DNA of 64,000 nucleotides, taken from Cyanobium sp. FGCU52. GTDB taxonomy: Bacteria > Cyanobacteriota > Cyanobacteriia > PCC-6307 > Cyanobiaceae. Both the position numbers and the translations under genes were made by a program. Location: assembly GCA_024958715.1 (NCBI GenBank), contig JANWUS010000021.1, positions 1 through 64,000 on the forward strand, written 5' to 3'. Position 1 is the first letter of the stretch. Each line of letters starts with the position of its first letter. Under the pieces are notes generated by a model, which was not told where the DNA came from, searched no databases, and saw only the letters and a list, made by a program, of their open reading frames with translations. Positions 1 to 8,218 of the stretch are shown here, one piece after another.

Positions 1-460
1 GGCCCGCCACGGTGATCGGTTCGCCCTTGAGCAGGGTGAAATCCGAGATGCCGAGTACGCCCGGCTGGTGGTGCTGCAGGAACATCACCTCTCGCGCTGG
101 GCCGTATTGGGCCTTCCACTGCTCGACACGGCGCTGGATGGTGCGTTTGCGGCGATACCACTCCTGGCCTGGGAAGGCCTGCTCCAGATGCAGCAGCAAC
201 GTCTGGGGTTCCAGTTGCGGCGCTTTCTCGAGCAACGGCACCAGCACGCTGTCCCAGACCTCCGCCAGCGGATCGGCGCGGGTGCGCCAGTGCCGGCCCC
301 GCCGCTGCTGCTGCCCCTCGGGTTGGAGCTCACACCGATCGATCCGCTGGGCGCTGCGCACCGAGATCCCGACCGAATCAGCAGCGACCTGCTGGCTGAG
401 GCCACTGGCCCGTTTAGCCATGTACCGCTCCTTGATCCTTAACGACAGAGGGGCGGGCAT
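1..460 (-). CDS. istA: IS21-family transposase IstA, N-terminal part
   Basis: This is the first 153 codons of a transposase that continues past the left edge. The protein begins MPAPLSLRIKERYMAKRASG and goes on with a helix-turn-helix-like stretch (QQVAADSVGISVRSAQRID, about residues 22-40), typical of the DNA-binding head of IstA proteins. Near residues 138-146 it reads GVLGISDFTLLKGEP, which fits the start of the DDE catalytic core. The start at 458-460 is chosen because it keeps the conserved RIKERYMA segment. The neighbouring istB ATPase gene would be outside the window. Whether the full gene is intact cannot be judged here. Confidence 0.75.
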   Translation of the reverse strand, partial: MPAPLSLRIKERYMAKRASGLSQQVAADSVGISVRSAQRIDRCELQPEGQQQRRGRHWRTRADPLAEVWDSVLVPLLEKAPQLEPQTLLLHLEQAFPGQEWYRRKRTIQRRVEQWKAQYGPAREVMFLQHHQPGVLGISDFTLLKGEPITVAG

Positions 461-507
461 CGAGGGGCTCCAGACCGGAATCGGAGCCTTGTTGTCGCGT
501 CCTGAGA

Positions 508-548
508 CCCGCCTATGTAGTTGCGCGATCCCGCCTAGCTAATTGTCG
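508..548. repeat. Two subterminal repeats of the insertion sequence
   Basis: On the + strand, 508-525 reads CCCGCCTATGTAGTTGCG and 530-548 reads CCCGCCTAGCTAATTGTCG. They share the first eight bases and a similar AT-rich second half, 22 bases apart. Tandem terminal repeats of this kind are a known transposase-binding feature of IS21 elements. Confidence 0.5.
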
Positions 549-1267
549 TCGGGCAACCGCAGGGTGTCCAACGGTTGCCAGAAGCCGTGGTGCCGGTGGG
601 CCCAGAGTTGCCCTTCGACGGCTAACCGCTGCAAAGGCTCGGCCTCCCACGTGGTGGAATCAGAGTGGATGTAATCAAAGACGCCAGGTTCGAGCACAAA
701 AAAGCCGCCGTTGATCCAGCCGCCCTCGCCCTGCGGTTTTTCCTGAAACCCGGCCACCTGATCACCCTCTACGAGCTTCAATGCCCCATAGCGACCAGGG
801 GGCTGAACCGCCGTGAGGGTGGCCAGTTTTCCGGCGGCACGGTGGGTGGCAATGGCAACGCTGATGTCGACATCGGACACGCCATCGCCATAGGTGAAGC
901 AGAAGGTTTCATCGCCCACATAGCGCTGAACCCGCTTCAGGCGGCCGCCGGTGAGGGTGGCTGCACCGGTATCCACCGGGGTGACTTCCCAGGGCTCGGC
1001 GTTTTTTTGATGCACCTCCATCGAATTGGTCCGCATATGAAAGGTCACATCACTCATGTGCAGGAAGTAATTGGCGAAATACTCGTTGATCACATAGCCC
1101 TTATAACCACAGCAGATCACAAATTCATTGATCCCGAAGCCGCTATAGATCTTTAAGATGTGCCAGGGAATTGGCCGGCCACCGATTTCCACCATCGGTT
1201 TGGGCTTGAGGTGGGTTTCCGCGCTGATGCGGGTGCCCAGCCCACCGGCCAGAATCACGGCCTTCAT
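539..1267 (-). CDS. rfbF: Glucose-1-phosphate cytidylyltransferase, C-terminus cut by IS
   Basis: RfbF makes CDP-glucose from glucose-1-phosphate and CTP, the first step towards CDP-linked dideoxysugars of O-antigens. The nucleotidyltransferase signature [13 protein letters not shown] opens the protein and is followed by the sugar-binding [10 protein letters not shown]; further family marks are [19 protein letters not shown] and [15 protein letters not shown]. Family members are about 257 residues long and end some 18 residues after a TLRD motif. Here the protein is 242 residues and after DTLR reads only LPDDN before a stop, and these last codons lie in insertion-sequence DNA. The missing tail may or may not matter for activity. 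The usual partner genes rfbG and rfbH are not in the window and could lie beyond the element. Confidence 0.85.
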   Translation of the reverse strand: MKAVILAGGLGTRISAETHLKPKPMVEIGGRPIPWHILKIYSGFGINEFVICCGYKGYVINEYFANYFLHMSDVTFHMRTNSMEVHQKNAEPWEVTPVDTGAATLTGGRLKRVQRYVGDETFCFTYGDGVSDVDISVAIATHRAAGKLATLTAVQPPGRYGALKLVEGDQVAGFQEKPQGEGGWINGGFFVLEPGVFDYIHSDSTTWEAEPLQRLAVEGQLWAHRHHGFWQPLDTLRLPDDN

Positions 1268-1430
1268 GGACGGGGCTTCTGGCTTGGCATTTCAAAAGGC
1301 AAGCCATTCTGGCCTACCCATTGTGGGTGAGCCTAAGGCCAGCTGCCGGTCCAACAGCTGACTGAGTGCGGCCAATGGGCCGGCCGCGGCGGTTCCAGGA
1401 GGCCAGGAACCTGATGTATAAAGGGTATGG

Positions 1431-3365
1431 TTGTTTGAAATCCCAGTCTCCACCCTCTTCCGCTTGGCCCACCCGATCCGACTGCTGCGCCGCCTCCTTC
1501 GCCACGGCCTGGCGCCCCTCCGCGATCCGCGGCCCGCCTCGCGGCTGATCCGCCAGACAGCCCGCAAGGAGTGGAAGATCCTGAGCTTCAGCATGCTCTG
1601 CAACTTGCTCCAGGCTGCCGCAGAAGGGGCCACCCTCGGGGTGGTGTTCCTCGCCGTGGACCTGCTCTCCAAACCGGCAGGCCAAACGATCGACTGGACC
1701 AGCAAGGGGTTTCTGGGTTCAGTGCCCCAGCTCACGGCCGGCCTCAATGCCTTGCCGCGCAACGAACTCTTTCTGTTGCTTCTGGGGCTTGCGGTTCTGT
1801 TGAAGCTGCTGCAAAGCGTGGCCATGTACCTGGGCTCGGTGGGGATGGGCTATTACGGCGCCCGCACATCTTCGCGGCTCCAGGCGATGATCCACTCGTT
1901 CATCCTCAGCCTCAGCTTCCCTTGCTCCAGCCGCTATCGCGTGGGCGACCTGCTATTTGTGGGCGGCAGCGGTCCCGGCGCGGTGATGACCGAGATCAAA
2001 GCGGTTAGTGGCCTCGTTCTTACGATCCTGATGGCTATCACCTATCTGGTGGTGCTACTGACCCTCTCCCCCTGGCTGCTGGTTGCAGCTCTAATCATGG
2101 GGGGAATCCTTGCCTTGGTGCAGCAACAGATCCTGCCCCGCTTACGCAGCTATTCCTTCCTCGGCACCGAGCTGAACCGGGAGCTCTCCAGCCGCATCAC
2201 CGAAAACATCCAGGGCCTGCGCCTGCTCCATACCAGCGGTCAGCTGGATCAAGCCGATCGGGATGTGCTCTCCCGCTCCATCTCGATCGAAGCCAACTCC
2301 AGGGCCGCCAGCCGGGTCGCTTCGATCACAGGCCCGGTCACCATATTCCTGCCGATCCTGATGATCGCGGCAATTGCCGGCCTTAGCCTGCTGCTATTCA
2401 GTAATCGCAATTCCGGCATTCTGCCCAGTCTCGTGACCTTCGTGCTGGCCCTGCAGCGCCTGAACGGAAGCTTCGGCAACATTTCTGGTGCCCTCGGCTC
2501 ACTGAATGCCAACGCGGCACCCCTCGATCTGCTGAACAAACTGCTGGAACCCTCCGATAAGGAGTTTCGTAGCCGCGGCGGCATTCCCTTCCAGGAGTTG
2601 CGTCAAGGGATTGCGCTGCGCAATGTGAGCCTCCAATACACCCCCGATCTCCCCCCCGCCCTCAGCGGCATCGATCTGGATCTGCCGCGAGGCAGCACCG
2701 TGGCGCTGGTGGGCAGCAGCGGGGCGGGCAAGAGCTCGATCGCGGATCTGCTCTGCGGCCTCTACACCACAAACCAAGGCGAGATCCTGATTGACAACAC
2801 CCCACTGGAGCAGATCGACCTGATCTCCTGGCAGCAGCGCCTCGGCGTGGTGAGTCAGGACACGTTTCTGTTCAACGCCAGCATCGCTGATAACATCAGC
2901 TTCGGCACTCCAAACGCCACCAGGGCACAGATCCTCGCCGCTGCGGAAAAGGCCCAAGCCGCCGGCTTCATCTCCGATCTCCCTAAGGGCTTCGACACCC
3001 TGATCGGAGAAAGGGGCTACCGCCTCAGCGGCGGCCAGCGCCAAAGGCTTTCGCTGGCACGCGCGATCCTTCGCGATCCCGAACTGCTGATCCTCGATGA
3101 AGCTACCAGCGCACTCGATACCAAGAGCGAAAGACTGGTGCAGCAGGCGATCGATCAATTCGAACGGCAGTTCACCGTGCTGGTGATTGCCCACAGGCTC
3201 AGCACGATCGTGAAGGCTGATCTGATCTGCGTGCTGGATAAGGGGCAGATTGTAGAGCAAGGAAATCATCAACAATTACTGGAAAAGCAAGGTATCTACT
3301 CCGGGCTATGGAAGCAGCAAACACTGGAAAAACAAGCCAAAATAGAAGCCCCTTCCATACCGTGA
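1431..3365 (+). CDS. MsbA-like ABC exporter (fused permease and ATPase)
   Basis: A 644-residue half-transporter that should work as a dimer in the inner membrane. About five hydrophobic segments lie between residues 50 and 345, after a basic N-terminal stretch. The ATPase domain has Walker A GSSGAGKSS near 427-435, the signature LSGGQRQRL near 530, Walker B LLILDEATSALD near 553 and the switch motif IAHRLST. Such exporters flip lipid A or lipid-linked oligosaccharides. It stands first in a run of glycosyltransferase genes, so a lipid-linked sugar is the likely cargo. The start is a TTG; a TATAAA box at 1417-1422 lies only eight bases upstream, so translation may begin a little further in. Confidence 0.85.
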   Translation: MFEIPVSTLFRLAHPIRLLRRLLRHGLAPLRDPRPASRLIRQTARKEWKILSFSMLCNLLQAAAEGATLGVVFLAVDLLSKPAGQTIDWTSKGFLGSVPQLTAGLNALPRNELFLLLLGLAVLLKLLQSVAMYLGSVGMGYYGARTSSRLQAMIHSFILSLSFPCSSRYRVGDLLFVGGSGPGAVMTEIKAVSGLVLTILMAITYLVVLLTLSPWLLVAALIMGGILALVQQQILPRLRSYSFLGTELNRELSSRITENIQGLRLLHTSGQLDQADRDVLSRSISIEANSRAASRVASITGPVTIFLPILMIAAIAGLSLLLFSNRNSGILPSLVTFVLALQRLNGSFGNISGALGSLNANAAPLDLLNKLLEPSDKEFRSRGGIPFQELRQGIALRNVSLQYTPDLPPALSGIDLDLPRGSTVALVGSSGAGKSSIADLLCGLYTTNQGEILIDNTPLEQIDLISWQQRLGVVSQDTFLFNASIADNISFGTPNATRAQILAAAEKAQAAGFISDLPKGFDTLIGERGYRLSGGQRQRLSLARAILRDPELLILDEATSALDTKSERLVQQAIDQFERQFTVLVIAHRLSTIVKADLICVLDKGQIVEQGNHQQLLEKQGIYSGLWKQQTLEKQAKIEAPSIP

Positions 3366-4624
3366 CGAGCCTTCGAATAGCCGTTTGGCATAATCTCCCA
3401 ACCGGTGGCGGCAAGCGTGCTCTTCACATGCATGTGAAAGGTCTTCATGCCCGTGGACACCGCCTCCGTATCTACTCCACCAATGCCGCAGCGCATCACT
3501 TCCTGCCGCTTGCACCCTTCGCGGAATCAGAGACCATTCTCACTATTCCGGCAATGCCGAAGACTCACAAAAGCCTTGCGAGTCGATTGATCCCCAGGGA
3601 TTTTCGATCAGAACCAGCCGAAGCAAGAATCGGAATGGTTCAGCAGATGAAACTGGTTTGCCAGCAGAGCGCAGCGATGATCGAAAAGGATGGGTGTGAT
3701 CTTTTATTTGCAAATTCAAGTATCAATACCTTCAATTCTCCAATAGGGACTTTCGTTCAACTGCCCTCTTTATGCTACCTTCAAGAGCCAAACCGTTTTT
3801 TCTACGAAGCCAGTCCTCGATTACCTTGGCTTCTACCGGCAGCGGCCTCAGCGCATCCTCGAAATCCACTCAAACGCTTAATGGAGTGCAGCAGAGAACT
3901 TCATCACAACCATGCCCACCGTGTTCAGGCAACAGAAGAGCTGAACTGGGCAAACTCCTACGACAGCATCCTCTGCAACTCTCAATTCAGCCGCGAGAGC
4001 ATCTTGAGAGCTTATGGATTAGATTCCCATGTCTGCTATCTCGGCATCGATAGTGAACAATTCAGGCCAGTCACACGCGCTAAAACCAGCTTCGTGTTGG
4101 GCGTAGGCTCAATTTACCATGGCAAACGCTTGGAATCCTCGATCATGGCGATCGCATCGATTCCAAAGCCTGTGAGACCACGATTTCTGTGGATTGGAAA
4201 TTTTGCCGATGATTGGTACAAGCGTTACATCACCCAGCTTGCTCAGCAGCAAGAGGTGAGCCTGGAGGTGAAGGTGCTGGTTAGCGATCAAGATCTTCAA
4301 CATGCGATGAGCGAGGCCGCCTGCTTTATCTACACCCCTCAACTTGAGCCGTTTGGCCTTACCCCACTGGAAGCAAACGCTTGTGGAACTGCTGTTGTCG
4401 CCATTGGGGAAGGCGGTATCAGGGAAACAATTCGCGATGGGGTCAACGGCTTTGTTTCGATCGACAATGATCCACAAATTCTTGGTGAGCTGATCCTACG
4501 TTTCACCTCTGATCTTGAGTATGCCAAACGCATGGGGGATCAGGCACGCGGGCACGTGATAAAGCATTGGGGAGTCGAAGACGCGATTGATCGACTCGAA
4601 CAGCACCTGCTAGCAAGAATATGA
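3362..4624 (+). CDS. Family 4 glycosyltransferase
   Basis: A 420-residue GT-B enzyme that transfers an unknown sugar, probably at the cytoplasmic face of the membrane during O-antigen or capsule assembly. The acceptor domain opens LRIAVWHNLPTGGGKRALH. The donor site carries EPFGLTPLEANACGTAVVA, the E-x7-E motif of the GT4 family, preceded by FVLGVGSIYHGKRLES. I start it at the GTG that overlaps the exporter stop by four bases (GTGA); an ATG 54 bases upstream would add a poor, non-family sequence. It is noticeably AT-richer than genes elsewhere in the window, which suggests acquisition by transfer. Confidence 0.8.
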   Translation: MTSLRIAVWHNLPTGGGKRALHMHVKGLHARGHRLRIYSTNAAAHHFLPLAPFAESETILTIPAMPKTHKSLASRLIPRDFRSEPAEARIGMVQQMKLVCQQSAAMIEKDGCDLLFANSSINTFNSPIGTFVQLPSLCYLQEPNRFFYEASPRLPWLLPAAASAHPRNPLKRLMECSRELHHNHAHRVQATEELNWANSYDSILCNSQFSRESILRAYGLDSHVCYLGIDSEQFRPVTRAKTSFVLGVGSIYHGKRLESSIMAIASIPKPVRPRFLWIGNFADDWYKRYITQLAQQQEVSLEVKVLVSDQDLQHAMSEAACFIYTPQLEPFGLTPLEANACGTAVVAIGEGGIRETIRDGVNGFVSIDNDPQILGELILRFTSDLEYAKRMGDQARGHVIKHWGVEDAIDRLEQHLLARI

Positions 4625-4701
4625 TAGTTGCTTACCCTAATTTCACACCCCAACTCGGTCGTTCAGCAACGCTGCCCATTCATTGGATTCATTTCTAAAC
4701 C

Positions 4702-5823
4702 ATGAAAGCCAGAGCAATCGCTTTTTATCTTCCCCAGTATCATCCTGTCGCTGCGAATGATTCTTTTTGGGGCAAAGGATTTACCGAGTGGACCAACGTC
4801 ACTAAAGCCAGATCCCTTTTTCGAGGCCACCAACAACCTTTCCTTCCTAGCGATCTCGGTTTTTATGACCTCCGAGTTCCAGAAGTGCGCGAACAACAAG
4901 CACAGCTCGCAAAAGAAGCTGGTATTGAAGGCTTTTGTTATTGGCACTACTGGTTTGGCAATGGCGAACGAGTCCTCGAAAAAATCTTTCACGACGTCGT
5001 TGCAACGGGATCGCCTGATTTTCCCTTCTGCCTGGGATGGGCCAACGAAAGCTGGACAGGGAAGTGGCATGGCCTGGAGAACGAAGTTATCTTTGAGCAA
5101 AAGTATCCCGGTATCACTGACTATACCGAGCATTTTAATTGCCTTCTCCCAGCATTTCACGACAAGAGGTACATGAGGGTGGACGGCAAGCCTATCTTTA
5201 TTATCTATCGTCCTGACTCATTGCCGAGTTGTGTCGATTTCTGCGCTCTGTGGAATACCCTGGCCCTGAAAAAAGGGCTACCTGGATTTCATTTTATCTC
5301 CAATGGCTATCAGGGTGCTGAGTGGTGCAGTCTCAATGGAATGAGTGGCTGGGCATACAATCGGCTTTCGGTTGTCATTGAAAATCTGATGACCGAGCAA
5401 AGGATTAGTAAACTGGATTTACCTCAACGCCTCAAAAGCAAGCTTGCAAAGAAGCTACTGGCCGATCAAGACCCTTTGCCTCCTTATCCACCACCCACAA
5501 TCAAGCATGCTCCCTATGCGGATTACGTGCAGAAAGCGATCCGTGAAGGTCTAGAACTCAATGAGTATCCTGTTGTCTATCCAAACTGGGATTCAAGCCC
5601 CAGACTACAGAAGAGGGCCTACATCCTTTTAGAATCATCTGCCGACCTCTTCCACTCACTTCTGGTGGCAACGGTTCAAAAGCTACAAGATCGGCCAGAG
5701 CAACAGCGACTGCTCTTCATCAAGTCTTGGAATGAATGGGCAGAAGGCAATACACTTGAGCCATCCCAGTTACATGGCCGAAGCTATCTGGATGCATGCC
5801 ATCAAGCCCTATGCGACAAATGA
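4702..5823 (+). CDS. WbsX-type protein (glycoside hydrolase 99-like)
   Basis: The 373-residue product matches the WbsX domain found in O-antigen and capsule clusters. It begins ARAIAFYLPQYHPVAAND, then FWGKGFTEWTNVTKAR, GFCYWHYWFGNG and WANESWTGKW, and ends near IKSWNEWAEGNTLEP, all marks of this family. The fold is related to GH99 endo-mannosidases. Its reaction is not settled: hydrolase and transferase roles have both been proposed. The gene lies between two glycosyltransferase genes and overlaps the next by four bases, so it is probably co-expressed with them. Base composition is AT-rich like its neighbours. Confidence 0.8.
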   Translation: MKARAIAFYLPQYHPVAANDSFWGKGFTEWTNVTKARSLFRGHQQPFLPSDLGFYDLRVPEVREQQAQLAKEAGIEGFCYWHYWFGNGERVLEKIFHDVVATGSPDFPFCLGWANESWTGKWHGLENEVIFEQKYPGITDYTEHFNCLLPAFHDKRYMRVDGKPIFIIYRPDSLPSCVDFCALWNTLALKKGLPGFHFISNGYQGAEWCSLNGMSGWAYNRLSVVIENLMTEQRISKLDLPQRLKSKLAKKLLADQDPLPPYPPPTIKHAPYADYVQKAIREGLELNEYPVVYPNWDSSPRLQKRAYILLESSADLFHSLLVATVQKLQDRPEQQRLLFIKSWNEWAEGNTLEPSQLHGRSYLDACHQALCDK

Positions 5824-6935
5824 TGGGCCGCTTGATTCTGGTCCGTGAGGGTTTTTCGCACATGAGTGCGGTGAGTGGCTTTGATCCACTGAGTGAAGAA
5901 CTTGCAAAGCTTATTCCGCAAACAGAAAGTCTTCACGTTGATTACAAGTCGCTAGCTCAGCCATCACGGTCACTGCGCGAAAGTCTTGGAAGACGCCTTC
6001 ATTCTTTTCGTACGCAGCAGTCGTCCCTCACTGCTGATGCACCACCAACCTCCTTATTCAATACCAAGCTACACAACTTAATCGGAGTTGTCTTGCAGGA
6101 GAAGCTAAGTCGTCAACCTGGCTTAAAGGCATTTTTGACTTTTGGCGAGAATCAATATGTTGGCGGCCTTGCGGCTGGCGGCCCTGCATTACGCCAACGC
6201 TTAGTTGTTTGCCTGCATCAACCACCTTCATGGCACAAGCTTCACTGGCTTGACAACGCAACCCTGCAAGGGCTGGGCGCCATTGTGTGCCTTAGTAACG
6301 AGGCAGCTGACTACCTGCGATCGATCACGCCAGATCCAGTGTTCAAGATCCGCCATGGGGTGGCACTCGACTTCTTCCAACCAGCACCTACCCCATCGCC
6401 AACCAATCCGCCCAGGCTACTGATGGTGGGGCAGTGGCTCCGGGATTTTGAAACGCTTGAACGAGCATTCTCAATCATCAACAAGATTAGACCAGACATC
6501 GAATTGGATTGTGTGATTCCGCGTTCAGCACGGAATTCGGAGCCACTGATCCGCTTAGCTCGACACAGCAACGTGCGCTGGCATTGTGATCTTTCTCCCG
6601 AAAAGCTCCTCAGTCTTTACCAAGCCTCAACCCTACTTTTTCTGCCCCTCGTTGATGCCACAGCCAACAATGCAATCGTTGAGGCCTGTGCCTGTGGACT
6701 CCCGATCATCTCGTCCGCGGTGGGAGGCATACCGGAGTATGTGCATGCTGATTTTGGTGAACTATGCTCTCCAGACGATGCCGAAGCCCACGCCAAGGCT
6801 GTCTTAAGCTGGCTGGACAACCCCGAACGACTTAGCAATGCTCAATTGGAAGCAAGGCAATTTGCCGAACAAAACCTGAATTGGGAAATCATTGCACACA
6901 ATTTGTCTCGCGAAATCTATAGTGTTATCTCATAA
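5820..6935 (+). CDS. Family 4 glycosyltransferase
   Basis: A GT-B glycosyltransferase of about 371 residues. The C-terminal donor domain shows LLMVGQWLRDFETLERAF, then LLFLPLVDATANNAIVEA and CACGLPIISSAVGGIPEYV, which is the GT4 layout. The middle has a conserved-looking HQPPSWHKLHWLD and KIRHGVALDFFQP. I chose the ATG that overlaps the preceding stop as ATGA; another ATG follows directly. The sugar and linkage are unknown. It is the last of three clearly AT-rich genes in a row. Confidence 0.78.
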   Translation: MMGRLILVREGFSHMSAVSGFDPLSEELAKLIPQTESLHVDYKSLAQPSRSLRESLGRRLHSFRTQQSSLTADAPPTSLFNTKLHNLIGVVLQEKLSRQPGLKAFLTFGENQYVGGLAAGGPALRQRLVVCLHQPPSWHKLHWLDNATLQGLGAIVCLSNEAADYLRSITPDPVFKIRHGVALDFFQPAPTPSPTNPPRLLMVGQWLRDFETLERAFSIINKIRPDIELDCVIPRSARNSEPLIRLARHSNVRWHCDLSPEKLLSLYQASTLLFLPLVDATANNAIVEACACGLPIISSAVGGIPEYVHADFGELCSPDDAEAHAKAVLSWLDNPERLSNAQLEARQFAEQNLNWEIIAHNLSREIYSVIS

Positions 6936-6961
6936 AGAATGACCCTCATTCATGGCCGATG

Positions 6962-8212
6962 ATGCGCATCGCCTTCGCCCACTACAGCACCGAAGACGAC
7001 ATCGGCGGTGCCAGCTCCTGGCTGATCCGTTTGGCCGCCGATCTCCGCCATCAGGGCTGGCCGGTAGCGGTGCTTCTCCCCCACAGTGGCAATCATCCTG
7101 AGCGGAGCACTATCGCTGCTGCCCTGCGCGCCGCCGACGTGGAGGTTGTTCTGCAACCCCAACTGAGTTCCGCCAATGACGCGGTGCTCCAGACTTTGGG
7201 CTTTCTCAACGAGTGCCAGCCCACGGTATTTCTACCACAATGCCTGCCAGTTCACTACATTGCCGCAGTGATCGCTGGGCGACAAGGTCTCCCTTGGGCC
7301 ATGACCGTGCATTCCGATGATCCCCAGTATTGGTCAATTCTACGGGTGATTCGGCCGGGGCAAGCTGGTGGTTCCACGGTATGCGTATCGCATTACCTGG
7401 CGGGCGAAGTGAAGCGCAGGGGCTTTGATTCCGATCCTCTGGTGATTCCCTGTGGCGTTCCCTTGTCAAGCCAACAAGTGGAGCATAATCCCAATCATTT
7501 TCATGTGGTGTACAGCGGCCGGGTCGTGGAATTGCAAAAACGCATCTCCCTAGTTGTTACAAGCCTGATCCTTGCCTGCCAAGCCTCCCCGCACATCCGC
7601 GCAACGATCATCGGAGCTGGGGCAGCGTTACAGGATTGCCAGCAGCAGGTGCATGATGCAGGCCTTGCAGAAGCCATCCACTTCACCGGCAGGCTTTCAC
7701 CTCCCAACGTGCAACAGCTCCTCGCTGATGCCCACGCGATCCTGCTGATGTCGGACTTTGAAGGCCTGCCGGTAGCGCTGCTGGAGGCGATGGCCGCTGG
7801 CGTGGTGCCGGTGGCGCGATCGATTGCTAGTGGTATTCCCGAACTGGTGCATCACGAGCAAACAGGATTGCTGGTATCCGACGATCCCACTGAGGCAGCT
7901 GCGGCCATCCTGCGCTTGGCGAAGGATCCCCAGCTCTGGCGGCACTGCAGCAGCGCTAGTCGTGACCTGGTGCGCCGGGCCTACGGCCAGCCCCAAACCC
8001 TCCAGCAGTGGAACAATCTGATCAACGATCTTCAGGCAACCTCAACACCTCAATACCCCATTCAGCAACCGCCGCTGCCCATCACCACCAAGCTCAAGGC
8101 AGCCTCCATAGATTTTCTCTGGACGCTGCCCCAACGAAAGCAAAGGCTGACCCAAGAATGCCGCCTTCGAATTGCGCAGTTCAAACATCGCCTTAAGCAA
8201 GTCATCGGCTGA
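6962..8212 (+). CDS. Family 4 glycosyltransferase, first copy of tandem pair
   Basis: A 416-residue GT4 enzyme starting MRIAFAHYSTEDDIGGASSW. The donor-binding part contains VVYSGRVVELQKRISLVV and DFEGLPVALLEAMAAGVVPV followed by SGIPELV. The gene immediately downstream encodes a close paralog with the same opening and the same donor-site block, six bases away, so this is a tandem duplication. The start was set by aligning with that paralog; an ATG three bases earlier is equally possible. The C-terminal 40 residues are basic and amphipathic and may bind the membrane. Confidence 0.8.
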   Translation: MRIAFAHYSTEDDIGGASSWLIRLAADLRHQGWPVAVLLPHSGNHPERSTIAAALRAADVEVVLQPQLSSANDAVLQTLGFLNECQPTVFLPQCLPVHYIAAVIAGRQGLPWAMTVHSDDPQYWSILRVIRPGQAGGSTVCVSHYLAGEVKRRGFDSDPLVIPCGVPLSSQQVEHNPNHFHVVYSGRVVELQKRISLVVTSLILACQASPHIRATIIGAGAALQDCQQQVHDAGLAEAIHFTGRLSPPNVQQLLADAHAILLMSDFEGLPVALLEAMAAGVVPVARSIASGIPELVHHEQTGLLVSDDPTEAAAAILRLAKDPQLWRHCSSASRDLVRRAYGQPQTLQQWNNLINDLQATSTPQYPIQQPPLPITTKLKAASIDFLWTLPQRKQRLTQECRLRIAQFKHRLKQVIG

Positions 8213-8218
8213 CCATCC

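Larger units (their letters stand above)
1..555 (-). mobile_element. IS21-family insertion sequence, one end only
   Basis: The left 555 bases look like one end of an IS21-type element whose body lies beyond the window. It carries the start of an istA-like transposase gene pointing off the window. Two similar repeats at 508-525 and 530-548 lie just outside that gene, as expected of the multiple terminal repeats of IS21 elements. The outer end falls near 555, where the coding sequence of rfbF stops matching its family. The exact end base and any target duplication cannot be fixed without the other end. Confidence 0.7.

Noticed and set aside
1268-1430. Hairpin GGCTTG...CAAGCC and a minus-strand TTAGGCT between rfbF and the ABC exporter
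   Set aside because: The stem is six bases with a 13-base loop, and the box is over 60 bases from the rfbF start; too weak to call.
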